Assembly: GCF_019317285.1 (NCBI RefSeq)
Contig: NZ_CP079218.1
Span: forward strand, 3,720,001 to 3,784,000
DNA length: 64,000 bases
Direction: 5' to 3'
Source: Pedobacter sp. D749
GTDB taxonomy: Bacteria > Bacteroidota > Bacteroidia > Sphingobacteriales > Sphingobacteriaceae
Below are positions 52,486 to 61,387 of the stretch, piece by piece. The notes beneath the pieces were generated by a model. It did not search any database. It was not told the origin of the DNA and worked only from the letters and a program-made list of their open reading frames with translations. Numbering within the stretch: the first letter of the stretch is position 1; each line of letters begins with the position of its first letter. The position numbers and the translations under genes were made by a program.

Positions 52486-53703
52486 ATGAGCAAACAAGTA
52501 GCAACAGGTGTAACAGATAAGAGGGTAATCTGGCCATTACAATCTCTTAATTTTTTCATGGCTGACCTCCAGGCTGGAATCGGGCCATTTTTAGGAATAT
52601 TCCTTTTAGCACATGGCTGGAAAAGCGGACTGATTGGTTCAGTCATGACCATTGGCGGAGTTGCCGGAATGATCATGACTATTCCGGCTGGTGCATTAAT
52701 CGATGCCACCAAAAGGAAGCGATTTTATGTAGTTATATCAGCGATCTTCACCATATTGGCCTCGGCGATAATCTTATTCACCCAGGAGTTTTGGCTGGTT
52801 AGCATTTCGCAGGTGGCAACAGCTATTGCCGGATCGGCTATCGGTCCGGCTATAATCGGAATCACACTGGGCATAGTCAAGCAAAAAGGCTTTAACAAGC
52901 AAAACGGGTATAACCAGGCATTTAATCATGCAGGCAATGTGGTCGGTTCTGCGCTTTCTGGTTACCTGGGTTATAAATTCGGCATAACTGCAATATTTCT
53001 TCTGGCTGCTTTTTTTGGCGTACTATCCATTATTTCAGTGTTATTGATTCCGGCCAAATCCATTGACGATCATGTGGCAAGAGGCATGAAAGAGGGGGAT
53101 AAAAATGAGAAAGCGAGTGGATTTAAAGTATTATTTCAGTGTAAATCATTATTAGTACTTGCAGGTGCATTGGCATTTTTTCATTTGGGGAACGGCGCTA
53201 TGCTGCCACTTTATGGCCTTGCCGCTGCCGCTAATGGCCAGGGTAATGCTTCCATGTTTGTGGCCATGACGATTATTATCGCGCAACTGGTCATGATCGG
53301 CACCTCATTATTAGCCATGAAGATGGCAGATAAAAAAGGCTACTGGTTGGTATTATTCATCTCTTTCCTATCGTTACCTATCCGTGGTTTATTTGCCGCT
53401 TATATGCACAGTCACATAGGAATCTATCCCGTACAAATTTTAGACGGAATTGGAGCCGGCCTGCAAAGTGTTGCAGTTCCCGGATTGGTTGCTCATATAT
53501 TGAATGGCACGGGACGCGTAAATATCGGACAGGGTGCTGTGATGACAGTACAGGGACTAGGTGCTTCATTTAGCCCGGCAATTGGAGGCTGGATAGCTCA
53601 GGGAATAGGTTATAGTACTACTTTTATGATCCTTGGTGCGTTCGCCATCGGTTCCATCCTGTTGTGGATCATATTTGCAAAAACAATCAAGGATGCTTGC
53701 TAA
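52486..53703 (+). CDS. Major facilitator superfamily transporter
   Basis: 405 residues with about 12 predicted TM helices. An MFS motif-A-like loop GALIDATKRKR lies between TM2 and TM3. The middle loop is charged (KEGDKNEKASG). No signature assigns a substrate. It precedes an ArsB-type permease gene by 131 nt on the same strand, and both follow the two-component operon by about 160 nt, so joint regulation is possible but not shown. Confidence 0.85.
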   Translation: MSKQVATGVTDKRVIWPLQSLNFFMADLQAGIGPFLGIFLLAHGWKSGLIGSVMTIGGVAGMIMTIPAGALIDATKRKRFYVVISAIFTILASAIILFTQEFWLVSISQVATAIAGSAIGPAIIGITLGIVKQKGFNKQNGYNQAFNHAGNVVGSALSGYLGYKFGITAIFLLAAFFGVLSIISVLLIPAKSIDDHVARGMKEGDKNEKASGFKVLFQCKSLLVLAGALAFFHLGNGAMLPLYGLAAAANGQGNASMFVAMTIIIAQLVMIGTSLLAMKMADKKGYWLVLFISFLSLPIRGLFAAYMHSHIGIYPVQILDGIGAGLQSVAVPGLVAHILNGTGRVNIGQGAVMTVQGLGASFSPAIGGWIAQGIGYSTTFMILGAFAIGSILLWIIFAKTIKDAC

Positions 53704-53834
53704 TCTATATTAATTCTCATTAGAATAATATAGTAATAAATGACTCGGCACCTAGCCAAAAAAAATGGAATTATAGATACGCACCTGGCCCTAACCGTAA
53801 TGCAAAACCAATATCTTTAGCGCTATAAAAAAAT

Positions 53835-55079
53835 ATGACTAACATCTTAATCTGGATCATTTCCTTCCTGGCAATAGCAGGTGTGATCATCAGGCCTTTT
53901 AAAGTTACAGAAGCGGTGTATGCCATAAGTGGCGCTGCCTTATTATTATTATTTCAGCTGATTAGCCCCTCTGATGCCTTTTATGGGGTAGCAAAAGGTT
54001 TAGATGTTTATTTATTCCTGACGGGCATGATGTTGTTGGCAGAAACAGCCCGGGAGGAAAAACTGTTCGATTGGCTGGCTGCTCATGCCACTTTAAGGGC
54101 TAATGGATCTTCAGGAAAGTTGTTTTTGCTGATCTACCTTGTTGGTGTTATTGTAACCACATTTCTTTCCAATGATGCGACAGCAGTTGTGCTAACGCCA
54201 GCCGTGGCCGCTGCAGTTAAAGCAGCTAAAGTAGAAAAACCACTGCCTTATTTATTGATCTGTGCTTTTATTGCTAATGCAGCTTCTTTTATGCTTCCCA
54301 TTTCAAATCCTGCAAATCTGGTCATTTATGGCAAACACATGCCATCCTTAATGCATTGGCTAAGTTTGTTCCTTATCCCCTCTATATGCGCCATTACCGT
54401 TACTTATTTTATGCTCCGATTTTCTCAGCGCGACTGTTTTAAACAGAAAATCAGAACTGACATTAGTTTGCCTGAATTAAGCCCTGGCGGTAAAACAGCT
54501 TTAATTGGAATCTGTGGAACAGCAGCTGTTTTACTGGCTGCTTCGGCCTGGAATATTCAACTTGGATTGCCTACATTGATCACCGGCATCACCACCAGCG
54601 CAATTGTATTGGCCAGAGCAAGAAAAAACCCGGTCAATGTTATTAAGGGGATATCCTGGGCAGTACTTCCGTTGGTGGCAGGTTTATTTGTAGTAGTAGA
54701 AGCCTTAAATAAAACCGGGATGACCCAACATTTAAGTGCAATGTTAAATGATGCGATAGCACGATCTGAGACGGCAGCTGTGTGGATTAGTGGTACCGTG
54801 ACCGCCGTAGCCTGCAATTTAATGAATAATTTGCCGGCCGGTTTAATTGCAGGAAATGTGCTGCAAAGTACACATACACCAGATATGGTTAAAAGCGCGG
54901 TACTGATTGGCATAGACCTCGGCCCCAACCTCTCCATAACAGGCTCATTGGCTACTATACTATGGCTGGTGGCTTTAAGACGGGAGGGGCAAGCAGTAAG
55001 TGCCTGGACATTTTTAAAATTAGGAAGCGTAATCATGACTGCAGCGTTGATAGTTGCCATACTATCCTTATGGATTTGA
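53835..55079 (+). CDS. ArsB/SLC13-type anion permease
   Basis: 414 residues, about 10-12 TM helices. It has the ArsB/NhaD superfamily features: GLDVYLFLTGMMLLAE, TTFLSNDATAVVLTPA, NAASFMLPISNPANLVIYG, the second repeat with NLMNNLPAGLIAGN, and DLGPNLSITGSLATILWL. The ion-transporter repeats and two Asn-rich re-entrant loops support an arsenite/anion efflux or related ion-driven transport role. No arsenate reductase, ArsR or ACR3 gene is close by, so arsenite as substrate is only a family-level guess. Confidence 0.85.
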   Translation: MTNILIWIISFLAIAGVIIRPFKVTEAVYAISGAALLLLFQLISPSDAFYGVAKGLDVYLFLTGMMLLAETAREEKLFDWLAAHATLRANGSSGKLFLLIYLVGVIVTTFLSNDATAVVLTPAVAAAVKAAKVEKPLPYLLICAFIANAASFMLPISNPANLVIYGKHMPSLMHWLSLFLIPSICAITVTYFMLRFSQRDCFKQKIRTDISLPELSPGGKTALIGICGTAAVLLAASAWNIQLGLPTLITGITTSAIVLARARKNPVNVIKGISWAVLPLVAGLFVVVEALNKTGMTQHLSAMLNDAIARSETAAVWISGTVTAVACNLMNNLPAGLIAGNVLQSTHTPDMVKSAVLIGIDLGPNLSITGSLATILWLVALRREGQAVSAWTFLKLGSVIMTAALIVAILSLWI

Positions 55080-55148
55080 TCTGGTTAGGTATCTTGCTAC
55101 GGCATTACTAATCCTGTAGTCAATTGATATGCCCACAGTAAATGATAC

Positions 55149-55181
55149 AAAAAATGCAGGCGACATCCATCAACCTGCATT
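55149..55181 (-). terminator. Terminator of the SusC-SusD-thioredoxin-protease operon
   Basis: 8-bp stem AATGCAGG (55153-55160) and CCTGCATT (55174-55181), 13-nt loop; on the minus strand it is followed by a run of T residues. It lies 27 nt after the last minus-strand gene and between that gene and the convergent permease gene. Confidence 0.7.
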
Positions 55182-55207
55182 AGTCATCATTAACCTATCA
55201 AGATGTT

Positions 55208-56356
55208 TTACTTAGCGCGTCCGTCAAATATTTCTTTGATTTTCGCTTCTAAGGCTGCACCTCTAAGCTCTTTAGCGATAATTTTACCGCTTGGATCGAT
55301 TAAAAAATTCATTGGGATAGCTTTAACATCATATTTAGCCGCGGCATCGTTTTCCCATCCTTTTAAATCTGCAACCTGTTTCCAGGTCAGTTTATCGTCA
55401 GCGATGGCTTTAAGCCATTTTGCTTTATCAGCAGCCTTATCCATTGATACGCCTAAGATTTCGAATCCTTTTGATTTATATTGTTCATAAACCTTCACAA
55501 GGTTTGGATTTTCTCTCCGGCATGGTGCACACCATGATGCCCAGAAGTCGACCAGCACATATTTACCTTTGTAATCAGAAAGTTTAACCATTTTACCGTC
55601 TACATCAGGTTGAGAGAAATCCTGCGCGTCTACGCCTTCCTGTGTTTTTTTAAAGTGAGCAATACGCTCAGCTACTTGCTTTCCAAAAAAAGAAGACTTC
55701 AGTTCAGGAGAAATATTGGCGAAGATTTTTTCCATCTCTATGGCATCGAAACCCGGACCTAAGGTTGAATTAAGCGCCATCAAGGCCATATACTTATTCG
55801 GATTTTGCTTCACATAATTAATTTTGGCATCAAAAATCTCTTTCTCTATCACTTTCGCTCTTTTTTCCAGATCCATGATATAGGTTTTATCCTGTTTTTT
55901 AGCTTCTGGCTGATCAGCAAATTCTTTTTCCAGACCTTTCAGTTTTCCATAAATAGGAGCTAAAAGGGCATCCACTCTGTTGCTTTCATCAGTTAAAGTA
56001 GAACCTTTGATTGTAGCGGTTTTAATGGAATCTTTTCCGGTAATGGTGATATTCTCGTTTCCTAGAATGATTGCCATGCCATCAATTTTAATGCGTCGTC
56101 CGGGTGTATCGATGGATTTGTCGTGTTTCAGGCGAAGCGTAGCCTCCATTGGTGAAGGAACTGAACCTTTAAATGTGAAAGCCCCGTTAACCAGTTCTAC
56201 TGAATCTAGTTTTTCCTTCCCTTCCAGTTTAGTTAAGAGAAAGGCTTTTGCAGGTTTGCCCAGTTTGCCGATCTGGCCTTTGATCACATAGCCTGTTTGT
56301 GCAGAGGCAACAAAAGCACTTATCACTAATGTTGCTGCCAATAATGTTTTTTTCAT
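55208..56356 (-). CDS. TlpA-type thioredoxin-fold protein with DUF4369-like N-terminus
   Basis: 382 residues. A signal peptide (LAATLVISAFVASAQ) precedes a beta-rich DUF4369-like domain (about 22-115), a helical middle and a TlpA/AhpC-TSA thioredoxin domain (about 245-382). The redox pair is Cys276-Cys279 in FWASWCAPC, with the cis-Pro in AIPMNFLID. It should work as a periplasmic disulfide reductase or oxidase. It is the last of five co-directional genes, 10 nt after the CtpA-type protease gene. Confidence 0.92.
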   Translation of the reverse strand: MKKTLLAATLVISAFVASAQTGYVIKGQIGKLGKPAKAFLLTKLEGKEKLDSVELVNGAFTFKGSVPSPMEATLRLKHDKSIDTPGRRIKIDGMAIILGNENITITGKDSIKTATIKGSTLTDESNRVDALLAPIYGKLKGLEKEFADQPEAKKQDKTYIMDLEKRAKVIEKEIFDAKINYVKQNPNKYMALMALNSTLGPGFDAIEMEKIFANISPELKSSFFGKQVAERIAHFKKTQEGVDAQDFSQPDVDGKMVKLSDYKGKYVLVDFWASWCAPCRRENPNLVKVYEQYKSKGFEILGVSMDKAADKAKWLKAIADDKLTWKQVADLKGWENDAAAKYDVKAIPMNFLIDPSGKIIAKELRGAALEAKIKEIFDGRAK

Positions 56357-56366
56357 GGTTTATAGA

Positions 56367-57998
56367 TTATTTTTTCGTGATTTTGGTTGGAGCGGTTGTA
56401 TTTTTAGAAGGTTTACCTTCCAGGAATTGATTATAATTTTTTTGGTTATTCAGGATATCCAATGCTGTACTAAAAGCGGTACTCGCTTCATTTCGAACGC
56501 GAAGTGCATAACCTTTACCTAAATAGAGCATATCGGCCATTTCTGCCTTTAATTCTACAGCAATAGTTTTTCTCGCTACCTTATCCGTTACCGGTGGCAG
56601 TTTAAGACCCTGCTTAATCGCGCTGGTCATGATCTGATCAATCATTTGCTCATCTATGTTGAAGGAATGATCAAAAGCATCAAAGTCCGCATATTTATCG
56701 GTTAAGTTTTTTCGGTTTTGTTGTACATAATTGAAAGCCGCCTGGGTTACCCGTCCGCTGTTCATCAATTTATTTAACCATGCGCTGTACAGTGCCGTAT
56801 CGATTGGTATGAACTTATCTGGCATAATCCCACCACCACCATAAACCGTTCTTTTATTCAGGAGGGTGGTATGTTTTAAAGAATCCGGAAAGTTCACATG
56901 TCCTCCTTCTGTAAGTTCACCAGAAGCCATACGCCGGTTAAAATCTTCAAAGTAATCCGTTTTACCTTTTGCATAGGGTTTCTGAATCGATCTGCCAGAT
57001 GGCGTGTAGTAACGTGCTGCTGTCAATTTGATTACTGAACCATCGCTCAATTCAAGGCCTTTTTGCATGATGCCTTTACCAAAACTTCTTCTGCCAATGA
57101 CCACAGCCCTGTCCCAATCCTGTAGAGCACCTGTTAATATTTCGCTTGACGAAGCCGTTGACTCATCAATCAAGACCACCAGATCGCCTGTCATAAACTG
57201 ACCAAAACCACCAGTCATATAATTATCTTTTACACCGGAGTTGGTTACCGAATAGAAAACCAGTTTCTCCTTCGGAAGGAATTCGTCAGCTACGCCGATA
57301 GCAGCTTCAACAAGTCCGCCTCCATTAGATTGTAAATCCAGGATTAATTTGGTCATGCCTAAAGCCTTTAATTTCTTTAATGCTGCATCCATTTCCCTTC
57401 TGGTTGACTGGCTGAAAATAGCTAACGAAATGTAGCCTACATTTTTGCTTACCATGTAACTGGTATTGATGGAAAGATCAGCGATCAGTTCCCTCATCAC
57501 ATTAAATTCGAGCGGTGCGGTTTGCGACTTCCGCATAATGCCTAACTTAACGGCCTTCCCTTTTTCGCCCCGCAGCAGTCGCATCACATCCTGGTTTCTT
57601 AAACCTTTACCAAAAATAGAGGCTCCGTCAACCGTACTAATCCGGTCGCCTACCTGCAAACCTGCTCTTGCTGCCGGCCCATCAGGATTAATACCCGTTA
57701 TAAAGGTACTATCAGCCACCATCGCAAATGAGATCCCGATACCGGCAAAACTACCAGTCATTTGCTCATTCATGGCTTCAATTTCTTCGCGGCTAATGTA
57801 ACTTGAATGCGGATCGAGGCTGCTTAACATCGCTTTAATGGCCGCATCAACAACCTGCTCATCATTTACCGGATCTACATAATTATCCTGAATAAGTTTA
57901 AGTGCATCCTGCAATTTTATTTTCGGATTCATTTGTGCATGGGCATTATAGCTAATCAATAGCACAAGTATGCTCCATAATATTTTCGCTCTCTTCAT
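56367..57998 (-). CDS. S41-family C-terminal-processing peptidase
   Basis: 543 residues with a signal peptide (ILVLLISYNAHAQ). A PDZ domain (about 82-165, ISFAMVADSTFITGINPDGP) sits before the serine protease core: DLQSNGGGLVEAA, catalytic Ser283 in ESTASSSEI, and Lys308 in RSFGKG. The C-terminal 150 residues are helical. CtpA-type enzymes cleave exported substrates near their C-termini. The gene lies 10 nt from the thioredoxin-like gene and 4 nt from the next one, so this protease is specifically part of the SusC/SusD transcript. Confidence 0.93.
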   Translation of the reverse strand: MKRAKILWSILVLLISYNAHAQMNPKIKLQDALKLIQDNYVDPVNDEQVVDAAIKAMLSSLDPHSSYISREEIEAMNEQMTGSFAGIGISFAMVADSTFITGINPDGPAARAGLQVGDRISTVDGASIFGKGLRNQDVMRLLRGEKGKAVKLGIMRKSQTAPLEFNVMRELIADLSINTSYMVSKNVGYISLAIFSQSTRREMDAALKKLKALGMTKLILDLQSNGGGLVEAAIGVADEFLPKEKLVFYSVTNSGVKDNYMTGGFGQFMTGDLVVLIDESTASSSEILTGALQDWDRAVVIGRRSFGKGIMQKGLELSDGSVIKLTAARYYTPSGRSIQKPYAKGKTDYFEDFNRRMASGELTEGGHVNFPDSLKHTTLLNKRTVYGGGGIMPDKFIPIDTALYSAWLNKLMNSGRVTQAAFNYVQQNRKNLTDKYADFDAFDHSFNIDEQMIDQIMTSAIKQGLKLPPVTDKVARKTIAVELKAEMADMLYLGKGYALRVRNEASTAFSTALDILNNQKNYNQFLEGKPSKNTTAPTKITKK

Positions 57999-58002
57999 TT
58001 TA

Positions 58003-60000
58003 TTATTTCTCTGCTCTTAATATTTCAATCGCGGTAGATAATTCATCGCTTAACTGACTCGGACTACCGGAATATCCTTCTGAGCTGTAGCGCACTACGC
58101 CATTTTTAACTATGATTTTGCGTGGAATAGATGACTGTTTAAACAGTGGTAAAAGGCTCTTAAATACCTGATCTTGCGCCCCTGTTGAACTAATAGCATC
58201 ATGCAAAAGGTTGAAACGAAAGCCCTGACTTTTTACGTAGTTCACAGATTTAGCTTTGTAATCGCCAGCTTGCATCGTGCCGATCATGTAAATGCCAATT
58301 TGTGGGTCTTTAGCATAGTGGTCAACCAGAAGTTGCATCCCAGGGAAAGCTTCAATGCATGGTCTGCACCAGGTTGCCCAGAAGTCGATGACCACAATCT
58401 GGTCGGCCCAATCTTTAGAATTAACCATTTTGCCGTCGGCATTTTCTAAACTAAATGGCGTGAGCGGATAATTAACCATGTTCGACATTACATGTGCCCT
58501 CATTTCATTTTTCTTGTCAGATGGCGTTAAACCAGCAAGATACTGCTCATAGCCTTTTTCCTGGCCTTGGTGTTCGCTTTTATATACTTCCTTTAATTTG
58601 GCAAACATTTCAGGAGTAACCGCATTGGCTGCTACGCTGTTTTCAAGAAAGGGTTTAATGGCCTGGTCATCTTTCAGTTCGCTCAATACACGAAGATGCA
58701 TGGCATTCATATCGGCGTTACCATAAGTGCCCTCTTTAGATAGGTACTGAAAAAAGTTTTTTGCTGCGGCGAAATCTTTTTGGTTGACGGCTAACGCAAC
58801 ATGAGTAAATAAACGATCATCCATTTGCTTATCGGCGTTTCCCTGTGCTTTTACCGCATCCCTACCGAAGTCAGTTAGATAAGACTGATCATGCTGGCGT
58901 TCCAAAAGGTAAGGAATAATCTTTTTGCTTAACTCATAAAGTAATTTATAATCGGCTTTACCTGACATGGACATTTGATTTCGCGTTATATTCCAGCGGT
59001 AGATTTCGTTGGCAGTTTTAAAATCAATATCCTTAAAGAGTCCTAAAAATTTTTCATTTTGCCCGTCTTCAAAATACTGTGTTGCCAAATTTCTGTATAT
59101 TGTATAGTAAACAAATCCCTGGCTGTCCGGTGATTTATTCCATTCCATATATGGAAAAGCCTTCAGAAAATCTTCAGCACCTGTTTCGAAATCCTTTCCG
59201 TATTTTCCCTCTGTATATTTTCTGAAGGCTAAAAACCTGGCTGTGCTGCTTTTAGGATAATCTTTGAAAATAATTGATTCTACTGTAGCTGAACCACTTT
59301 TATTTTTTAACTTTTCGTAATAGCGTTGTGCCTGCGCCAAAAACTGCTCATCAAGTTTTTCATTTTTCAGCTCGCTCTTTAACAGGTTATCAGCCATTAC
59401 GCTGAACTCAGGAGCAGGCATGGTGAGCTGCTTAAGGTCAAGATAATTGAACAAAAGTGTTCTTGGTATACGCTTAGAAAGCTTTTCTTCCTTTTGCAGC
59501 AAAGAATCTATCGTCTTTTGATCTTTGGAAGGACTAACAAAGCTGTTCATTGTCCAATCGCCGGTTGCACCTGCTTTGAAACTGGCCTCTGCCAGGTAGC
59601 TACCCGGAACTATTTTTCCCTTAGTATCCACAACCTGGTGATAATAACCTTTACCATTCTGATTGTCGATCGCTTCAGGATTCTGAAGGTCATCACCCTG
59701 ATAAAATTTTAAAGCGATTAATACCGCATGATCCGGAAGCTGATAACTCCCAGTCCACATGTCGTTCTTTTTCGCTAACTGAACCGGAACAGTGCTCCAT
59801 TTGCTACCGCTGTATACTGCCGCGAGTGCTTTAGGCCCGTCACTAAATTCGAGATCGCCACCTTTAGGCTGGTATTGAAAGCTGATTTTCTGGTTTTGCT
59901 TTAATATTTCGGGCTGCCAGGTTACCGTTTGTGCAGCTAACTGCTGCCCGAAAAACGGGCAAAGCAGTAGCATACATTTTCTAAAAAAATGTTTTTTCAT
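58003..60000 (-). CDS. Large TlpA-type thioredoxin-fold protein
   Basis: 665 residues. An N-terminal signal (MLLLCPFFGQQLAAQ) and a beta-rich domain (about 25-140) are followed by a long helical, TPR-like middle (about 150-500) and a TlpA-like domain (about 513-665). The redox pair is Cys545-Cys548 in FWATWCRPC, with the cis-Pro loop in SSIPRKIIV. It is periplasmic by inference. The TPR-like region could bind partner peptides or the SusD-associated cargo. It lies 4 nt upstream of the protease gene and 11 nt downstream of susD. Confidence 0.9.
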   Translation of the reverse strand: MKKHFFRKCMLLLCPFFGQQLAAQTVTWQPEILKQNQKISFQYQPKGGDLEFSDGPKALAAVYSGSKWSTVPVQLAKKNDMWTGSYQLPDHAVLIALKFYQGDDLQNPEAIDNQNGKGYYHQVVDTKGKIVPGSYLAEASFKAGATGDWTMNSFVSPSKDQKTIDSLLQKEEKLSKRIPRTLLFNYLDLKQLTMPAPEFSVMADNLLKSELKNEKLDEQFLAQAQRYYEKLKNKSGSATVESIIFKDYPKSSTARFLAFRKYTEGKYGKDFETGAEDFLKAFPYMEWNKSPDSQGFVYYTIYRNLATQYFEDGQNEKFLGLFKDIDFKTANEIYRWNITRNQMSMSGKADYKLLYELSKKIIPYLLERQHDQSYLTDFGRDAVKAQGNADKQMDDRLFTHVALAVNQKDFAAAKNFFQYLSKEGTYGNADMNAMHLRVLSELKDDQAIKPFLENSVAANAVTPEMFAKLKEVYKSEHQGQEKGYEQYLAGLTPSDKKNEMRAHVMSNMVNYPLTPFSLENADGKMVNSKDWADQIVVIDFWATWCRPCIEAFPGMQLLVDHYAKDPQIGIYMIGTMQAGDYKAKSVNYVKSQGFRFNLLHDAISSTGAQDQVFKSLLPLFKQSSIPRKIIVKNGVVRYSSEGYSGSPSQLSDELSTAIEILRAEK

Positions 60001-60011
60001 GGATTGATTTT

Positions 60012-61382
60012 TTATCTAGGATTTTGTTGCAATTCGGGGTTCAAAAGAATGTATTTATCTCCAATAGGATATAAGTAAAGGTTGCTGTTGGGTTGTAAAG
60101 TATAATTAACACCTTTGAAACTGCGATTTTTTGTTACGGCGAAATCGTTGTCAAGATTCAGACGTTTCTGGTCAAACCAGCGCATACCTGTTCCAAAAAA
60201 CTCCCGTCTTTTCTCTTCAACAACTATACGCAGTGCATCACTGGCACTTGCCGCTGTTAACGGAACATAATTGGCCGTTGTAAAGCGCTTAATTCTCAAA
60301 TTATTGACCAAACTCATCGCATCTGCAGTTTTTCCGCCCCTGGCCAGACATTCTGCTTTAATTAGCATCATCTCAGGCACAGTAGGTCCGTTACTGAGAA
60401 CAAACTCATTGATCATGTATTTGGTAGATGCCCTTCCCGTAAAAGAAGCGCTAAACTGGCGTGGAAACCGACTCCCCAAATCTGAGAATAACTTGTAGCG
60501 TAAATCTGTTGTTCCCAAAGAAGTCAATAAATCACTACTTAGGGAAGTAGCAGGGTAAGCAACATTTGCGATTTTAGAAAAAATAATTTCCGGATTTAAT
60601 AGTCTAACTGGAATAGTTCCAGACGCATTTTCGTAGGTTTTTAAGTCGAGTAAGCCACTTTGCAAGGCCAGGGCGCTATCCGCATATAAGGCTGCATTGC
60701 TAAAATCGCGCATATTTAAATAGGTCTTGGCGAATATGGCATAGCCTGATACTTTCGCCGGGCGTACATTATACTCTGCAACCGAAGGCAAACGACTTAT
60801 TGATGTTCTTAAATCACCTAATATCTGTTTATAAACATCCTCAACAGATGCTCTGTTGAGTTTAGTAAATAAATTTGGTGTGGTTAGCAGTGGAACGCCC
60901 AGGTCTGTTGATGCAGTGGCCGCATTATATTGCTTGCCGTACATATTCACCAGCACCAGATAAGTATAAGCCCGGTGTACCAAAGCCTCTGCATAAATCC
61001 GCTGCTTCTCCGCTTCCGTTCCATTCTGAGAAGTCAGAACGCCGTCCAAAACCTGGTTGCATACATAAATAGTTTTATATAGTTTATCCCAATCGGCGTC
61101 GCTTTGGCTATCGGAGGTATATTTTGGCGCCCAGGTGTACACATTGCCCAAAATATCCCCAAGTGTATTTTGCCTGGTCGCATCAGTGATCTCTATGTCA
61201 TCACCTGACAAAATCGGATAAGAATAAGTTCCTTCCAGAACAGCATTATTGTTCATGGTATTCCTAAAGTCCGAAGTATATTTTAGTGTCCTGGTTGAAA
61301 GCGGATCAATCTCCACATATTTTCTGCAGCTTGCCAAAGTAATTGCTAAGGCAAACAATATAATTGAATATCTATTTTTCAT
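60012..61382 (-). CDS. SusD/RagB-family lipoprotein (thioredoxin/protease locus)
   Basis: 456 residues. The lipoprotein signal is IILFALAITLASC, followed by RKYVEIDPLSTR. SusD features include AEALVHRAYTYLVLVNMYGKQY, EMMLIKAECLARGGKTADAM and REFFGTGMRWFDQKRLN with a C-terminal YPIGDKYILLNPELQQNPR. It is shorter than the other two SusD proteins here. It lies 5 nt after susC. The cargo is unknown; the downstream thioredoxins and protease hint at a peptide or protein ligand. Confidence 0.94.
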   Translation of the reverse strand: MKNRYSIILFALAITLASCRKYVEIDPLSTRTLKYTSDFRNTMNNNAVLEGTYSYPILSGDDIEITDATRQNTLGDILGNVYTWAPKYTSDSQSDADWDKLYKTIYVCNQVLDGVLTSQNGTEAEKQRIYAEALVHRAYTYLVLVNMYGKQYNAATASTDLGVPLLTTPNLFTKLNRASVEDVYKQILGDLRTSISRLPSVAEYNVRPAKVSGYAIFAKTYLNMRDFSNAALYADSALALQSGLLDLKTYENASGTIPVRLLNPEIIFSKIANVAYPATSLSSDLLTSLGTTDLRYKLFSDLGSRFPRQFSASFTGRASTKYMINEFVLSNGPTVPEMMLIKAECLARGGKTADAMSLVNNLRIKRFTTANYVPLTAASASDALRIVVEEKRREFFGTGMRWFDQKRLNLDNDFAVTKNRSFKGVNYTLQPNSNLYLYPIGDKYILLNPELQQNPR

Positions 61383-61387
61383 GTTGA

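Noticed and set aside
54557..55060. 167-codon minus-strand frame antisense to the ArsB-type gene
   Set aside because: It is a shadow of a well-conserved membrane transporter; its hydrophobicity mirrors the complementary codons.
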